From Clostridia bacterium (GTDB taxonomy: Bacteria > Bacillota_A > Clostridia > Monoglobales > Monoglobaceae), in NCBI GenBank assembly GCA_017436135.1, contig JAFSDQ010000017.1, positions 1 to 64,000 on the forward strand: DNA of 64,000 nt, read 5' to 3'. How positions within the stretch are numbered: the stretch's first letter is position 1; the number at the start of each line of letters is the position of its first letter. Of the stretch, positions 56,967-64,000 are shown piece by piece. The notes beneath the pieces were generated by a model. The model was given only the letters and a program-made list of their open reading frames with translations, was not told the origin of the DNA and ran no database searches. The position numbers were made by a program, and so were the translations under genes.

Positions 56967-59084
56967 TTATCTTGCAAGATAATTATAAATCATAATTGCA
57001 GCATCGGCACGGGTAAGACTCTCTCCTCCGTTAAAATTGCCGTTTTCGTCGCCTTTGATTATTCCAAGGCCCTTTGCTATAGCAACATATCCGGCTATAT
57101 CCTCTGAAATCATATCTGCATCTGAAAAATCCTGATTGAATATATGTGATAATTCAGCAACCTCTCCATAGCCCAGCAAACGAATTATGTATACAGGTCC
57201 GTCTGCCCGGGTTGCAGGCTTATCAGCCTGAAAAGCTTCATCACCTTTTATAAGGTTGTTGTTTCTTGCAAAGGACTCTATTGCCGAAATGTCCCATATT
57301 TGGTTTCTGTAGGTTATTTTAGATACCATCGCTACAAGCTCTCTCAAGGTTATTCCCTCATCAGGAGAAAATACAGCGTCCTCACCACATTCAACGACTC
57401 CTGACGAAATCAAAGCCTTTATTTGTTCTTCTGCGTAATGTCCCGATATATCCGTGGGAATTACCTTTTCTTTTTTCTCATAAGAGTTAAGTACTTCTCC
57501 GCTTTTCCCGTCTATAACGGTACCTTTGTTTGTATAAAGCCCATAAGCAAGAGCTATAACAGGCTGATTGCTGTTATTCTCTATCGGGTAGGAATTTATA
57601 TAGGCTTTTTCCATCCCGATATTTTCCATAAACTTTTCTTCTGCAGCTTTTATTTCCATTATATTGTCAGGGTCCTGGAAGATAATATCTTCATCCCATA
57701 CAGGCTGATAACGGGAAACCTTTCCGCTGCGTCCGTCAATCTCCACACATACATAATTCCTGGGGAAAGGAATATCGTTTTGATAACGGATAAAGTCTAC
57801 TGTATATGTGTTTATACCCCTTATATCAGTTGAGTTCGGAGCTTTTACAGCAGATGCCATATCCCCTGCATTTTTGTCCAGGAAGCTTTTTGCTGTTTCA
57901 AGTGCGGCAGAGCTGTCTATCAGCTCTTCGTCCTCTTTCTTTTCGTTATACCTTGTATAATCATAGGAATAAAAGCTCTTTAACTCTCCTGTTTGAGCGT
58001 CAAAGGTGATGTATGCTAAATATTCGTTCTTCTGGTCAGCATTCATTGCAAAGGTAAGCTCTGCATTATAAAGAGCCTTTTCTTCCTCGTCTTTATAGGA
58101 CCTTGCCCTGACGTAAGAGCAGCTTTTAAAGCTTGCCGAATCAAGACCTGTATTTTCTATTCCTCTTGCAAGCTCAATGAGTTTTTCCTGAGGAATAAGA
58201 TTTTCAATCTCTTCCAGGTTTTTTAATTCACTGTCGGTAAAGTCATATCTGTTTCCGCCGCCGCCTGCACTGTTTAACGACGCACTTGGCGCCTCCTCTT
58301 CCATGGCTTCCTTATCTGCGTAAACACGCTCAAGCTGTACTTGTTTTCCGCTTTTTGCATCTATTTTCAAATAAGGATTTTCAGGAGTATAAACAAGTTG
58401 GGCATTTTTATCATCAAAGGTCATATACTCAAGCTTTAACGGGCTTATTTCAAAAAACTTCTCCCCTGCAGCCTCTTCATCAATTATCCCATCCGGCCCC
58501 GGAATATCTTTATTGTATGTCCAGGTAGAATACATCTCCTTAACTGTTCCGTCAGAATTGCTTACCCTGACAGACACTCCGTCATACAAAAATTTTATTC
58601 CGTTTACATACCTGTCAAAGGTAATTGTGGTATTGTCTGAATATATATTTACCTCTGCTCTTTCGTAGTCAGTATTCAACACAAGCTCCGATAACCAGTG
58701 GGGATTAACCCTTTCAATCCATTTTTTTGCAGTTTCAGTCTGCTGCTCATAATTAAATTTGGGAAACCTTGGGGTATACCTGTCATATTCCTCACGATAT
58801 ATTGAGTAACTTGTCACATCCCCAAAGCTGTTTGCCGTGGCATTTACCCACATGGTTTCATCCTTGTCAAACCACCTTACATAATAAGAAGAGCTCTCCT
58901 CTGACCGATTTATGTTACTGTCAAATTCAGTAAGCTCCTTTGGAATGTCAAGCTTTGTCCTTATAGTAACAATGGCTTCCCCCAGCCCCTTTGAATCGGT
59001 TGCAAAGGCAGGGGTAATCACAGAAGTCGCCAAAAGTACACAGGAAACAATAGCCGTAATAATTTTTCTTGTTACAAATAACAT
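56967..59084 (-). CDS. Secreted YcdB/YcdC-type protein with SLH modules
   Basis: A 705-residue exported protein. The signal peptide (about 1-28) is followed by two YcdB/YcdC-type PepSY-like domains (about 35-255 and 285-535), each with repeated beta strands such as FDRYVNGIKFLYDGVSVRVS and YNAELTFAMNADQKNEYLAY. At least two SLH modules fill the C-terminal 150 residues (ISGHYAEEQIKALISSGVVE and ADMISEDIAGYVAIAKGLGI). It is anchored to the cell wall. The PepSY-like domains suggest control of an envelope peptidase, but that is inference. Confidence 0.85.
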   Translation of the reverse strand: MLFVTRKIITAIVSCVLLATSVITPAFATDSKGLGEAIVTIRTKLDIPKELTEFDSNINRSEESSSYYVRWFDKDETMWVNATANSFGDVTSYSIYREEYDRYTPRFPKFNYEQQTETAKKWIERVNPHWLSELVLNTDYERAEVNIYSDNTTITFDRYVNGIKFLYDGVSVRVSNSDGTVKEMYSTWTYNKDIPGPDGIIDEEAAGEKFFEISPLKLEYMTFDDKNAQLVYTPENPYLKIDAKSGKQVQLERVYADKEAMEEEAPSASLNSAGGGGNRYDFTDSELKNLEEIENLIPQEKLIELARGIENTGLDSASFKSCSYVRARSYKDEEEKALYNAELTFAMNADQKNEYLAYITFDAQTGELKSFYSYDYTRYNEKKEDEELIDSSAALETAKSFLDKNAGDMASAVKAPNSTDIRGINTYTVDFIRYQNDIPFPRNYVCVEIDGRSGKVSRYQPVWDEDIIFQDPDNIMEIKAAEEKFMENIGMEKAYINSYPIENNSNQPVIALAYGLYTNKGTVIDGKSGEVLNSYEKKEKVIPTDISGHYAEEQIKALISSGVVECGEDAVFSPDEGITLRELVAMVSKITYRNQIWDISAIESFARNNNLIKGDEAFQADKPATRADGPVYIIRLLGYGEVAELSHIFNQDFSDADMISEDIAGYVAIAKGLGIIKGDENGNFNGGESLTRADAAIMIYNYLAR

Positions 59085-59152
59085 ATAAAACCATTCCTCT
59101 CTGCATTTTTATTTTTTTGACGCCTTAACTTTCTAAAATGTTCCAAAAATTT

Positions 59153-59401
59153 TTAAATTTCTTCCATCTTTGCAATGCATTCTCTGCAAACCCTTTTGTC
59201 AAGAAAAGTAACTACGTCCGAGGCACTGCCGCAGAAAATGCAGGCAGGCTCATACTTTTTTATAATTATAGAGTCATCCTCAACATAAATTTCCATAGGG
59301 TCTTTGCAATTTATTTTTAAGGTCCCCCTCAACTCTTTAGGCAAAACAATTCTGCCTAATTCGTCAATTTTTCTTACAATTCCCGTAGATTTTATAGCCA
59401 T
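59153..59401 (-). CDS. AbrB/SpoVT family transition-state regulator
   Basis: An 82-residue DNA-binding protein. The N-terminal swapped-hairpin domain reads STGIVRKIDELGRIVLPKEL, the AbrB signature. The C-terminal part has CIFCG and CRECI pairs, which could bind zinc. AbrB proteins repress stationary-phase and sporulation genes. Start 59401 is chosen because AAGGAG lies 10 bases upstream. Confidence 0.92.
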   Translation of the reverse strand: MAIKSTGIVRKIDELGRIVLPKELRGTLKINCKDPMEIYVEDDSIIIKKYEPACIFCGSASDVVTFLDKRVCRECIAKMEEI

Positions 59402-59522
59402 ATCAATTTTTCTCCTTTTCATTTCCTGATTTTTGTCATAATAATAACATAAGAGAAAATTGATGTCAAGAAAATTTTGGAAAATTTTTAAAAAATTGTA
59501 AAAAAATTGAATTGTTTGGAAA

Positions 59523-61463
59523 TTATAGTAAAATTTTTACATTAAAATTACAGTTTGAGAATGTTTTGTCCCAATTAAAGTCCTCCCATTGCCTTTGAGT
59601 TATGCAGCTTAATTTAAAGTGTCTGCCAATGCCTAAAATATCGCAATTCTGGTATGCAGTCTTATAAAGAAAGGCTTCTGCCCTTGCCTCCAGCATTTCC
59701 TCAAAGCCATGGGGAATTTGGGGTGAGTCGGATTTAAGGTAAACAGAAAATTCTATCAAAGGAGACTTTTCTGTTATCCGCATTTCGGGCTTGCCTTTGC
59801 TTGAAACCACATAGCTTTTTCCCATATATTCTATTGCAACACCATGCAAATCTCCCTGAAGAAGCTTGTATGTGACTCCATCCTCGGCATTTACAATCTC
59901 TTTCATAATTCCATTTGAAAAAATTCCCATTCCCGAAAGTCCGTCAGCATTTACAACAGGGATAACCCCATCGTAAGAGGAATCAAGGCTTCTCCCCACA
60001 AACTCCCGCAATTCAGTTATGGGAGCAGATGGCACATCCCGATTTCTGAAAAAGAGCTCATAATACCTTACCGTACTTTCCTCCAAGGTAGGATTTACCG
60101 AAAGGAGGTAGCCCATTGCAGACTCGGATAGGCAAAGGTTTGTCCCGGGTCGGATTTCCCTTTCGTGGAGCAATAACTCTCCATGCTTTAAAGCATCCTC
60201 CTTTGCCACATCAAAGGATAATACAATTACCTTAAGGTGAGTCATCATAACATCCTTGCTAATCAGCTGTTTAAGCTTATCCCGGGCAAGGAAATAATCC
60301 TCTGCTTCTACCACTATATTATCAACAGTTTTGTTCTTCTCATCAGAAGATGTGGAATTTTCCTGTGCCTTTTCTTCTGCACCTATGCTTCCCCCCGATT
60401 CAAGAGGGTTTGATACCTGAAAGGTATATTTATAAGCTTCAGCCTCTCCTTTATCTATCCCTATAGCAATAACATAGGCATTCTCCTCTATCTCACTGCT
60501 GTCATAGCATCCGCAAAGAGAAAAACACAAAACCAGGCATAAAACAGATGCTGTCACTCCTTTAGACTTTAAAGCAAGGGACTTTATGTTTTTCACTAAA
60601 ATACTCAAAACCAGTGACATAAACAGTATCCCTGAAACAATGGTTGCTGTATGGTACAAGGTGTCAAGGCGAAGAGATACCTTTCCAAAATTTGCTGTTT
60701 TGGTAAGAGGATATATGGGAAGACTCATTTTCTGTGCCAGCTCCCAGGGGGAATTAAGCGCCATTGCCGTCACTACAATTACATTTACTGCCGCCCCAAG
60801 TATTGCGGAGAGCATTACCGTTTTCTTAAAAGAAAAATTGTTGTTGTGCTTTGGAAGAAAAAATATAACCAAAATATCCGAATACAAAAACAACGTCTGC
60901 AAGCCCTTGCCGAAAACTCTCCCGACTCCTGTTCCTAAAATCGGCGTAAGGTTAAATATGTCAGAATACCTTAAGCTCAATACCGCAATCAATGTAAGCA
61001 CAACCCCAACACCGATTGCAAAAAGGGAATGAAGCCTCCTTACAGCCTTTTCGCCGCAAACAAGAATTACCACACTTCCAAGGAGAAGAAAAAAACCTAT
61101 AAACCACATGGGAGAGGTGATATACGAAACCGTTTTCAGGGCTTTGCAAACAGCGTAAAGTCCGTAGCAAAGAGAAAATCCGAAATATATAGCCGCCAAT
61201 GCAGAAACCCCTTTGGCAGGAGCGCTTCCATACTTTTCCTTTATTACCTCCATAAGTCCAACCTGGGAATAGGGGGAATAGAGCTTGAGTAAAACCCACA
61301 AAATTCCCAAAAAAATCAATGCTGTAAATATAGCCGTCACCCAAGAAGCAGAACCGCTGTTTTTGGCAAACACTGCAGGATAGTGAGTAAAAATTTTATA
61401 TACAACAGAATTAAAAACCATACATCCAAGTTCTAATCTGCCCATTGAATATTTTGTGTCCAT
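59523..61463 (-). CDS. Fused GerAB-GerAC spore germination protein
   Basis: A 646-residue single open frame that joins two subunits of a germinant receptor. Residues about 1-300 form a polytopic GerAB-type permease with at least eight visible helices, opening YSMGRLELGCMVFNSVVYK. Residues about 305-646 form a GerAC-type domain. At the junction a hydrophobic stretch ends in LCGC (Cys319), exactly like the lipobox of free GerAC, followed by YDSSEIEENAYVIAIGIDKG, the GerAC opening. Start 61463 is chosen because GGAAG lies 6 bases upstream; the stop of gerAA is 20 bases away. In most spore formers B and C are separate genes. Confidence 0.87.
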   Translation of the reverse strand: MDTKYSMGRLELGCMVFNSVVYKIFTHYPAVFAKNSGSASWVTAIFTALIFLGILWVLLKLYSPYSQVGLMEVIKEKYGSAPAKGVSALAAIYFGFSLCYGLYAVCKALKTVSYITSPMWFIGFFLLLGSVVILVCGEKAVRRLHSLFAIGVGVVLTLIAVLSLRYSDIFNLTPILGTGVGRVFGKGLQTLFLYSDILVIFFLPKHNNNFSFKKTVMLSAILGAAVNVIVVTAMALNSPWELAQKMSLPIYPLTKTANFGKVSLRLDTLYHTATIVSGILFMSLVLSILVKNIKSLALKSKGVTASVLCLVLCFSLCGCYDSSEIEENAYVIAIGIDKGEAEAYKYTFQVSNPLESGGSIGAEEKAQENSTSSDEKNKTVDNIVVEAEDYFLARDKLKQLISKDVMMTHLKVIVLSFDVAKEDALKHGELLLHEREIRPGTNLCLSESAMGYLLSVNPTLEESTVRYYELFFRNRDVPSAPITELREFVGRSLDSSYDGVIPVVNADGLSGMGIFSNGIMKEIVNAEDGVTYKLLQGDLHGVAIEYMGKSYVVSSKGKPEMRITEKSPLIEFSVYLKSDSPQIPHGFEEMLEARAEAFLYKTAYQNCDILGIGRHFKLSCITQRQWEDFNWDKTFSNCNFNVKILL

Positions 61464-61483
61464 AGATTTCTTCCTTTCAAAAA

Positions 61484-63004
61484 TTATTCCATCCATTTTC
61501 TGCTGATGCGTGGTTGCTTAATGGGGTTTTGAGTTTTAAGATTTCGGGGTCTGGTTTCCTTTTTCCAGATTGGTTTCACAAGGAGAGCATCTATGCTTCC
61601 ATCACCGTCTTTAGGTGTAATCGGGGACAAAAAAGGTACTCCGTAGGTGGAAGAACAGGAAAGGAAAGCAAGGGTAATAAAAGATGCACACACTATCCCC
61701 AAAAGCCCTGCAAGACTTCCGAAAATAATAAATATAAATTTCATCAAAGATACCGAGCGGGAAAGTGCCACCGATGGATTAGCATACGCCCCAAGCCCTG
61801 CCACTGATACAATTATAATAGAAATAGGGCTTACAATATTTGCCTCAACAGCCGCCTGTCCTAAAATAAGACCCCCGATTATACCCAAGGTAGAACCCAC
61901 AGGGCTTGGGATTCGAATAGACGCTTCTTTTATAAGCTCAAAGGCAAGCTCCATCAGAACAAGCTCTATTACCAAGGGAAACGGCACAACCTCCCGACTT
62001 GCCTCTATGGCAAGCAAAAGGTCTGTGGGAAGTATTTCATGATGAAAAAGCATAATTGCCACAAAAAGCCCCGGAAGAAGCAGAGAAAGTCCAATTCCCG
62101 CAAGCCTTATAAGACGCATAAAGTTTGCCTCGGGCACTCTTACATAGTTATCTTCTGATGCCTCTATCAAATCAGCTGCTGTGGTTGGAAGAACAAGAAC
62201 AAAGGGGCTTCCCTGAACAATTATCACAACCTTGCCCTCTGCAAGCATGGATGCCGCCCTGTCAGGCCGTTCTGTCTTGAGGGTATGGGTTATGGGATAA
62301 AAGGTTTTTGTTTCAAGAAGCATCTCTATATCACTTGAAGAAAAAATATAATCTGTATCTATATTCGAAAGCCTGTACCTGACCTGGGAAACAAGGTCCT
62401 TGTTTGTTATGCCTTTGATATAAAGCATTGCACAGGGAGTGTTGCTTTTTGTCCCAACCTTTATGTTTTCGGCAATTAGATTGGGGTCTTTTAAGATTTT
62501 GCGTATAAGAGCAAGGTTATTCATTATAACCTCGTTAAACGCCTCCTGGGGACCTGAAAGACTGGCTTCCCGTATAGGCTGATTTACGCCTCTGCTCCCC
62601 CAGCCTTTTACATCTGCCGAAAAGCAACAATCACACCCGTCAATAAAAATAAGGCAATGTCCAAATGTGACATCCTCGGCTATTTCTTCAAAGGTTGTCT
62701 TCATTGACAAGGGCGCAAGTGTAATAAGTTTTTTATAAAATATATTATTAAGACTTTCTCCCTCCGGCATAGGTCCGTTTTTTTGAATAAGCCCCCGCAT
62801 AATGTCACGGTTTATAAAGGTCTTGTTTACAAGGCCGTCATAAAACACCAAAAAGCCCTGAAAAGTCCGTTTGTCAAAGGTAACCTCAAATTCACGCATA
62901 ATAAAGTCAAAATTGCCCGGCACCCCAAAGCGCTCTTTTACTGTTTTTAAATTTTGGGAAATATCCGTGCTTATCGGAGTTTTTGTGTTCTTTCCATCTT
63001 CCAT
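61484..63004 (-). CDS. gerAA: GerA family spore germination protein (A subunit)
   Basis: A 506-residue protein of the GerAA family. It has an N-terminal soluble domain (about 1-270, with CLIFIDGCDCCFSADVKGW and REASLSGPQEAFNE), then about five membrane segments (about 290-440, including GLSLLLPGLFVAIMLFHHEI and GSTLGIIGGLILGQAAVEAN) and a basic C-terminal tail. It forms the nutrient-sensing channel of the germinant receptor with the B and C subunits. Start 63004 is chosen because GGTGG lies 7 bases upstream. The fused GerAB-AC gene follows directly. Confidence 0.95.
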   Translation of the reverse strand: MEDGKNTKTPISTDISQNLKTVKERFGVPGNFDFIMREFEVTFDKRTFQGFLVFYDGLVNKTFINRDIMRGLIQKNGPMPEGESLNNIFYKKLITLAPLSMKTTFEEIAEDVTFGHCLIFIDGCDCCFSADVKGWGSRGVNQPIREASLSGPQEAFNEVIMNNLALIRKILKDPNLIAENIKVGTKSNTPCAMLYIKGITNKDLVSQVRYRLSNIDTDYIFSSSDIEMLLETKTFYPITHTLKTERPDRAASMLAEGKVVIIVQGSPFVLVLPTTAADLIEASEDNYVRVPEANFMRLIRLAGIGLSLLLPGLFVAIMLFHHEILPTDLLLAIEASREVVPFPLVIELVLMELAFELIKEASIRIPSPVGSTLGIIGGLILGQAAVEANIVSPISIIIVSVAGLGAYANPSVALSRSVSLMKFIFIIFGSLAGLLGIVCASFITLAFLSCSSTYGVPFLSPITPKDGDGSIDALLVKPIWKKETRPRNLKTQNPIKQPRISRKWME

Positions 63005-63034
63005 ATCTGCACCACCTTTTATTATCATAAAAAG

Positions 63035-63064
63035 TATTATTTCCCTTTTTTGTATATATATTCA
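63035..63064 (-). promoter_or_regulatory. Candidate sigma-G-type promoter of the ger operon
   Basis: Minus strand TGAATA, 17-base spacer, AATAATA. This is close to the forespore sigma-G consensus (a TGAATA-like -35 and CATACTA-like -10), and it lies in the only gap ahead of gerAA. The match is partial and the region is AT-rich. Confidence 0.4.
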
Positions 63065-63071
63065 GAAACGC

Positions 63072-63105
63072 AAAAATCCCCCTCCCGAACTTTTTCGGGA
63101 GGGGG
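63072..63105 (-). terminator. Intrinsic terminator after metY
   Basis: Perfect 12-base GC-rich hairpin CCCCCTCCCGAA / TTCGGGAGGGGG (63078-63105) with TTTTT on the minus strand, 13 bases after the stop codon. Confidence 0.9.
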
Positions 63106-63118
63106 CTTATCTTCTTTT

Positions 63119-64000
63119 TTATACGTTTTGGAGAGCTTGCTCGATATCCTCGATTATATCATCAATATTTTCTATACCTACAGAAAATCTTATTAAATCG
63201 GGAGTTACGCCTGCTGCTGCAAGCTCCTCATCATTGAGCTGTCTGTGGGTATGGCTTGCAGGGTGAAGAACTGATGTCCTTGCATCGGCAACGTGTGTCA
63301 CAATTGCCGCAAGCTTTAAGCTGTCCATAAATCTTACAGCCGCTTCTCTGCCGCCCTTTACTCCAAAGGAGATAACTCCGCAGGAGCCATTTGGCAGATA
63401 CTTTTGTGCAAGCTCATAATACTTATCGCCCTTAAGTCCGCAATAATTTACCCAGGAGATTTTATCGTTATCTTTAAGGTATTCCGCTACCTTTTGGGCA
63501 TTCTCGCAATGGCGCGCCATACGAAGAGGCAGGGTTTCAAGCCCAAGATTGAGAAGAAAAGCATTATGGGGTGACGGAATGGAGCCAAGGTCACGCATAA
63601 CCTGTGCCGTAAGCTTTGTCACATAAGCCGCCTTACCAAACTTTTCTGTATAGGTAATTCCATGGTATGATGCATCAGGAGTTGTAAGTCCGGGGAATTT
63701 ACCGCTTGCCTCCCAGTCGAAGTTTCCGCTGTCAACCACAACACCGCCAACGCTTGTTGCGTGACCGTCCATATACTTTGTTGTAGAATGAACAACAATG
63801 TCTGCGCCCCACTCAAAAGGACGGCAGTTTACAGGTGTTGCAAAGGTATTATCTATAATAAGAGGAACCTGATGTGCATGTGCAATCTTTGCCCATTTTT
63901 CTATATCAAGAACAACAAGGGCAGGGTTTGCAATTGTTTCTCCAAACATTGCCTTTGTATTTTCCCTGAATGCGGCATTTATTGTTTCCTCATCTGCATC
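63119..64000 (-). CDS. metY: O-acetylhomoserine sulfhydrylase (C-terminal part; runs off the window)
   Basis: The last 293 residues of a PLP-dependent Cys/Met metabolism enzyme; the frame is open to position 64000, so the start is outside. The PLP lysine is in HSTTKYMDGH, and the segments MFGETIANPALVVLDIE, LETLPLRMARHCENAQKVAEY and DARTSVLHPASHTHRQL are typical of MetY. It makes homocysteine from O-acetylhomoserine and sulfide. Cystathionine gamma-synthase-type relatives are less likely, because the DARTSVLHPA-SHTHRQL ending fits MetY best. Confidence 0.93.
   Translation of the reverse strand, partial: DADEETINAAFRENTKAMFGETIANPALVVLDIEKWAKIAHAHQVPLIIDNTFATPVNCRPFEWGADIVVHSTTKYMDGHATSVGGVVVDSGNFDWEASGKFPGLTTPDASYHGITYTEKFGKAAYVTKLTAQVMRDLGSIPSPHNAFLLNLGLETLPLRMARHCENAQKVAEYLKDNDKISWVNYCGLKGDKYYELAQKYLPNGSCGVISFGVKGGREAAVRFMDSLKLAAIVTHVADARTSVLHPASHTHRQLNDEELAAAGVTPDLIRFSVGIENIDDIIEDIEQALQNV

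Overview
The window reads as a chromosomal segment of a low-GC, spore-forming, anaerobic member of the Clostridia (Bacillota). The evidence is spoVG, a gerA-type germination operon, an F-type ATP synthase whose c subunit carries a Na+-type site, three S-layer-homology (SLH) surface proteins, YesM/YesN regulators, ECF vitamin transport genes and several Gram-positive riboswitches. Genus and species cannot be fixed from the sequence. No tRNA, rRNA, CRISPR array or insertion sequence was seen.

Layout. 1-4.4 kb: a c-di-GMP-I riboswitch, with promoter and terminator, precedes a VTC / DUF4956 / CotH operon and lies next to a diguanylate cyclase. 4.6-7.7 kb: an SLH surface protein with InlB-type repeats and a TetR regulator. 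7.8-9.7 kb: a tandem glycine riboswitch ahead of an alanine/glycine:cation symporter. 9.7-11 kb: a cobalamin riboswitch ahead of a lipoprotein with a transcobalamin-like domain and an orphan ECF S component. 11-17.7 kb: atpIBEFHAGDC, with a short epsilon subunit. 17.7-29.5 kb: a glycan or amino-sugar locus holding nagB, an AraC regulator, a large putative glycoside hydrolase, YesM/YesN, two CUT1-type permeases and two tandem GH20-like proteins. 29.5-40.7 kb: housekeeping genes (metF, murC, spoVG, a polysaccharide deacetylase, rho, cvpA, a DUF5711-like gene, truA, ecfT-ecfA2-ecfA1, a methyltransferase). 40.7-46.3 kb: a surface polysaccharide operon (MurJ-type flippase, O-antigen-ligase-like protein, GT4, two DUF4330 proteins). 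46.5-48.9 kb: DUF1292, ruvX and an SLH-M15 peptidase. 48.9-54.6 kb: a compact phage remnant (TerL, sigma-like regulator, S24 repressor, portal, tail protein). 54.8-64 kb: a DD-carboxypeptidase homologue, a C_GCAxxG_C_C protein, an SLH/YcdB protein, AbrB, an unusual fused GerAB-GerAC germination protein with GerAA, and a partial metY.

How the parts fit. Ligand-sensing RNAs (c-di-GMP, glycine, cobalamin) head three small operons. The ecfT/ecfA genes at 37-39.8 kb are the natural energising module for the B12-regulated S component at 10.4 kb. The Na+-type c ring and the symporter suggest a sodium-based energy economy. The strongest leads are the GerAB-GerAC fusion, the B12-controlled lipoprotein/ECF-S pair, and the c-di-GMP-controlled CotH/VTC/DUF4956 operon. 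All functional statements come from reading the sequence; no database search was run.
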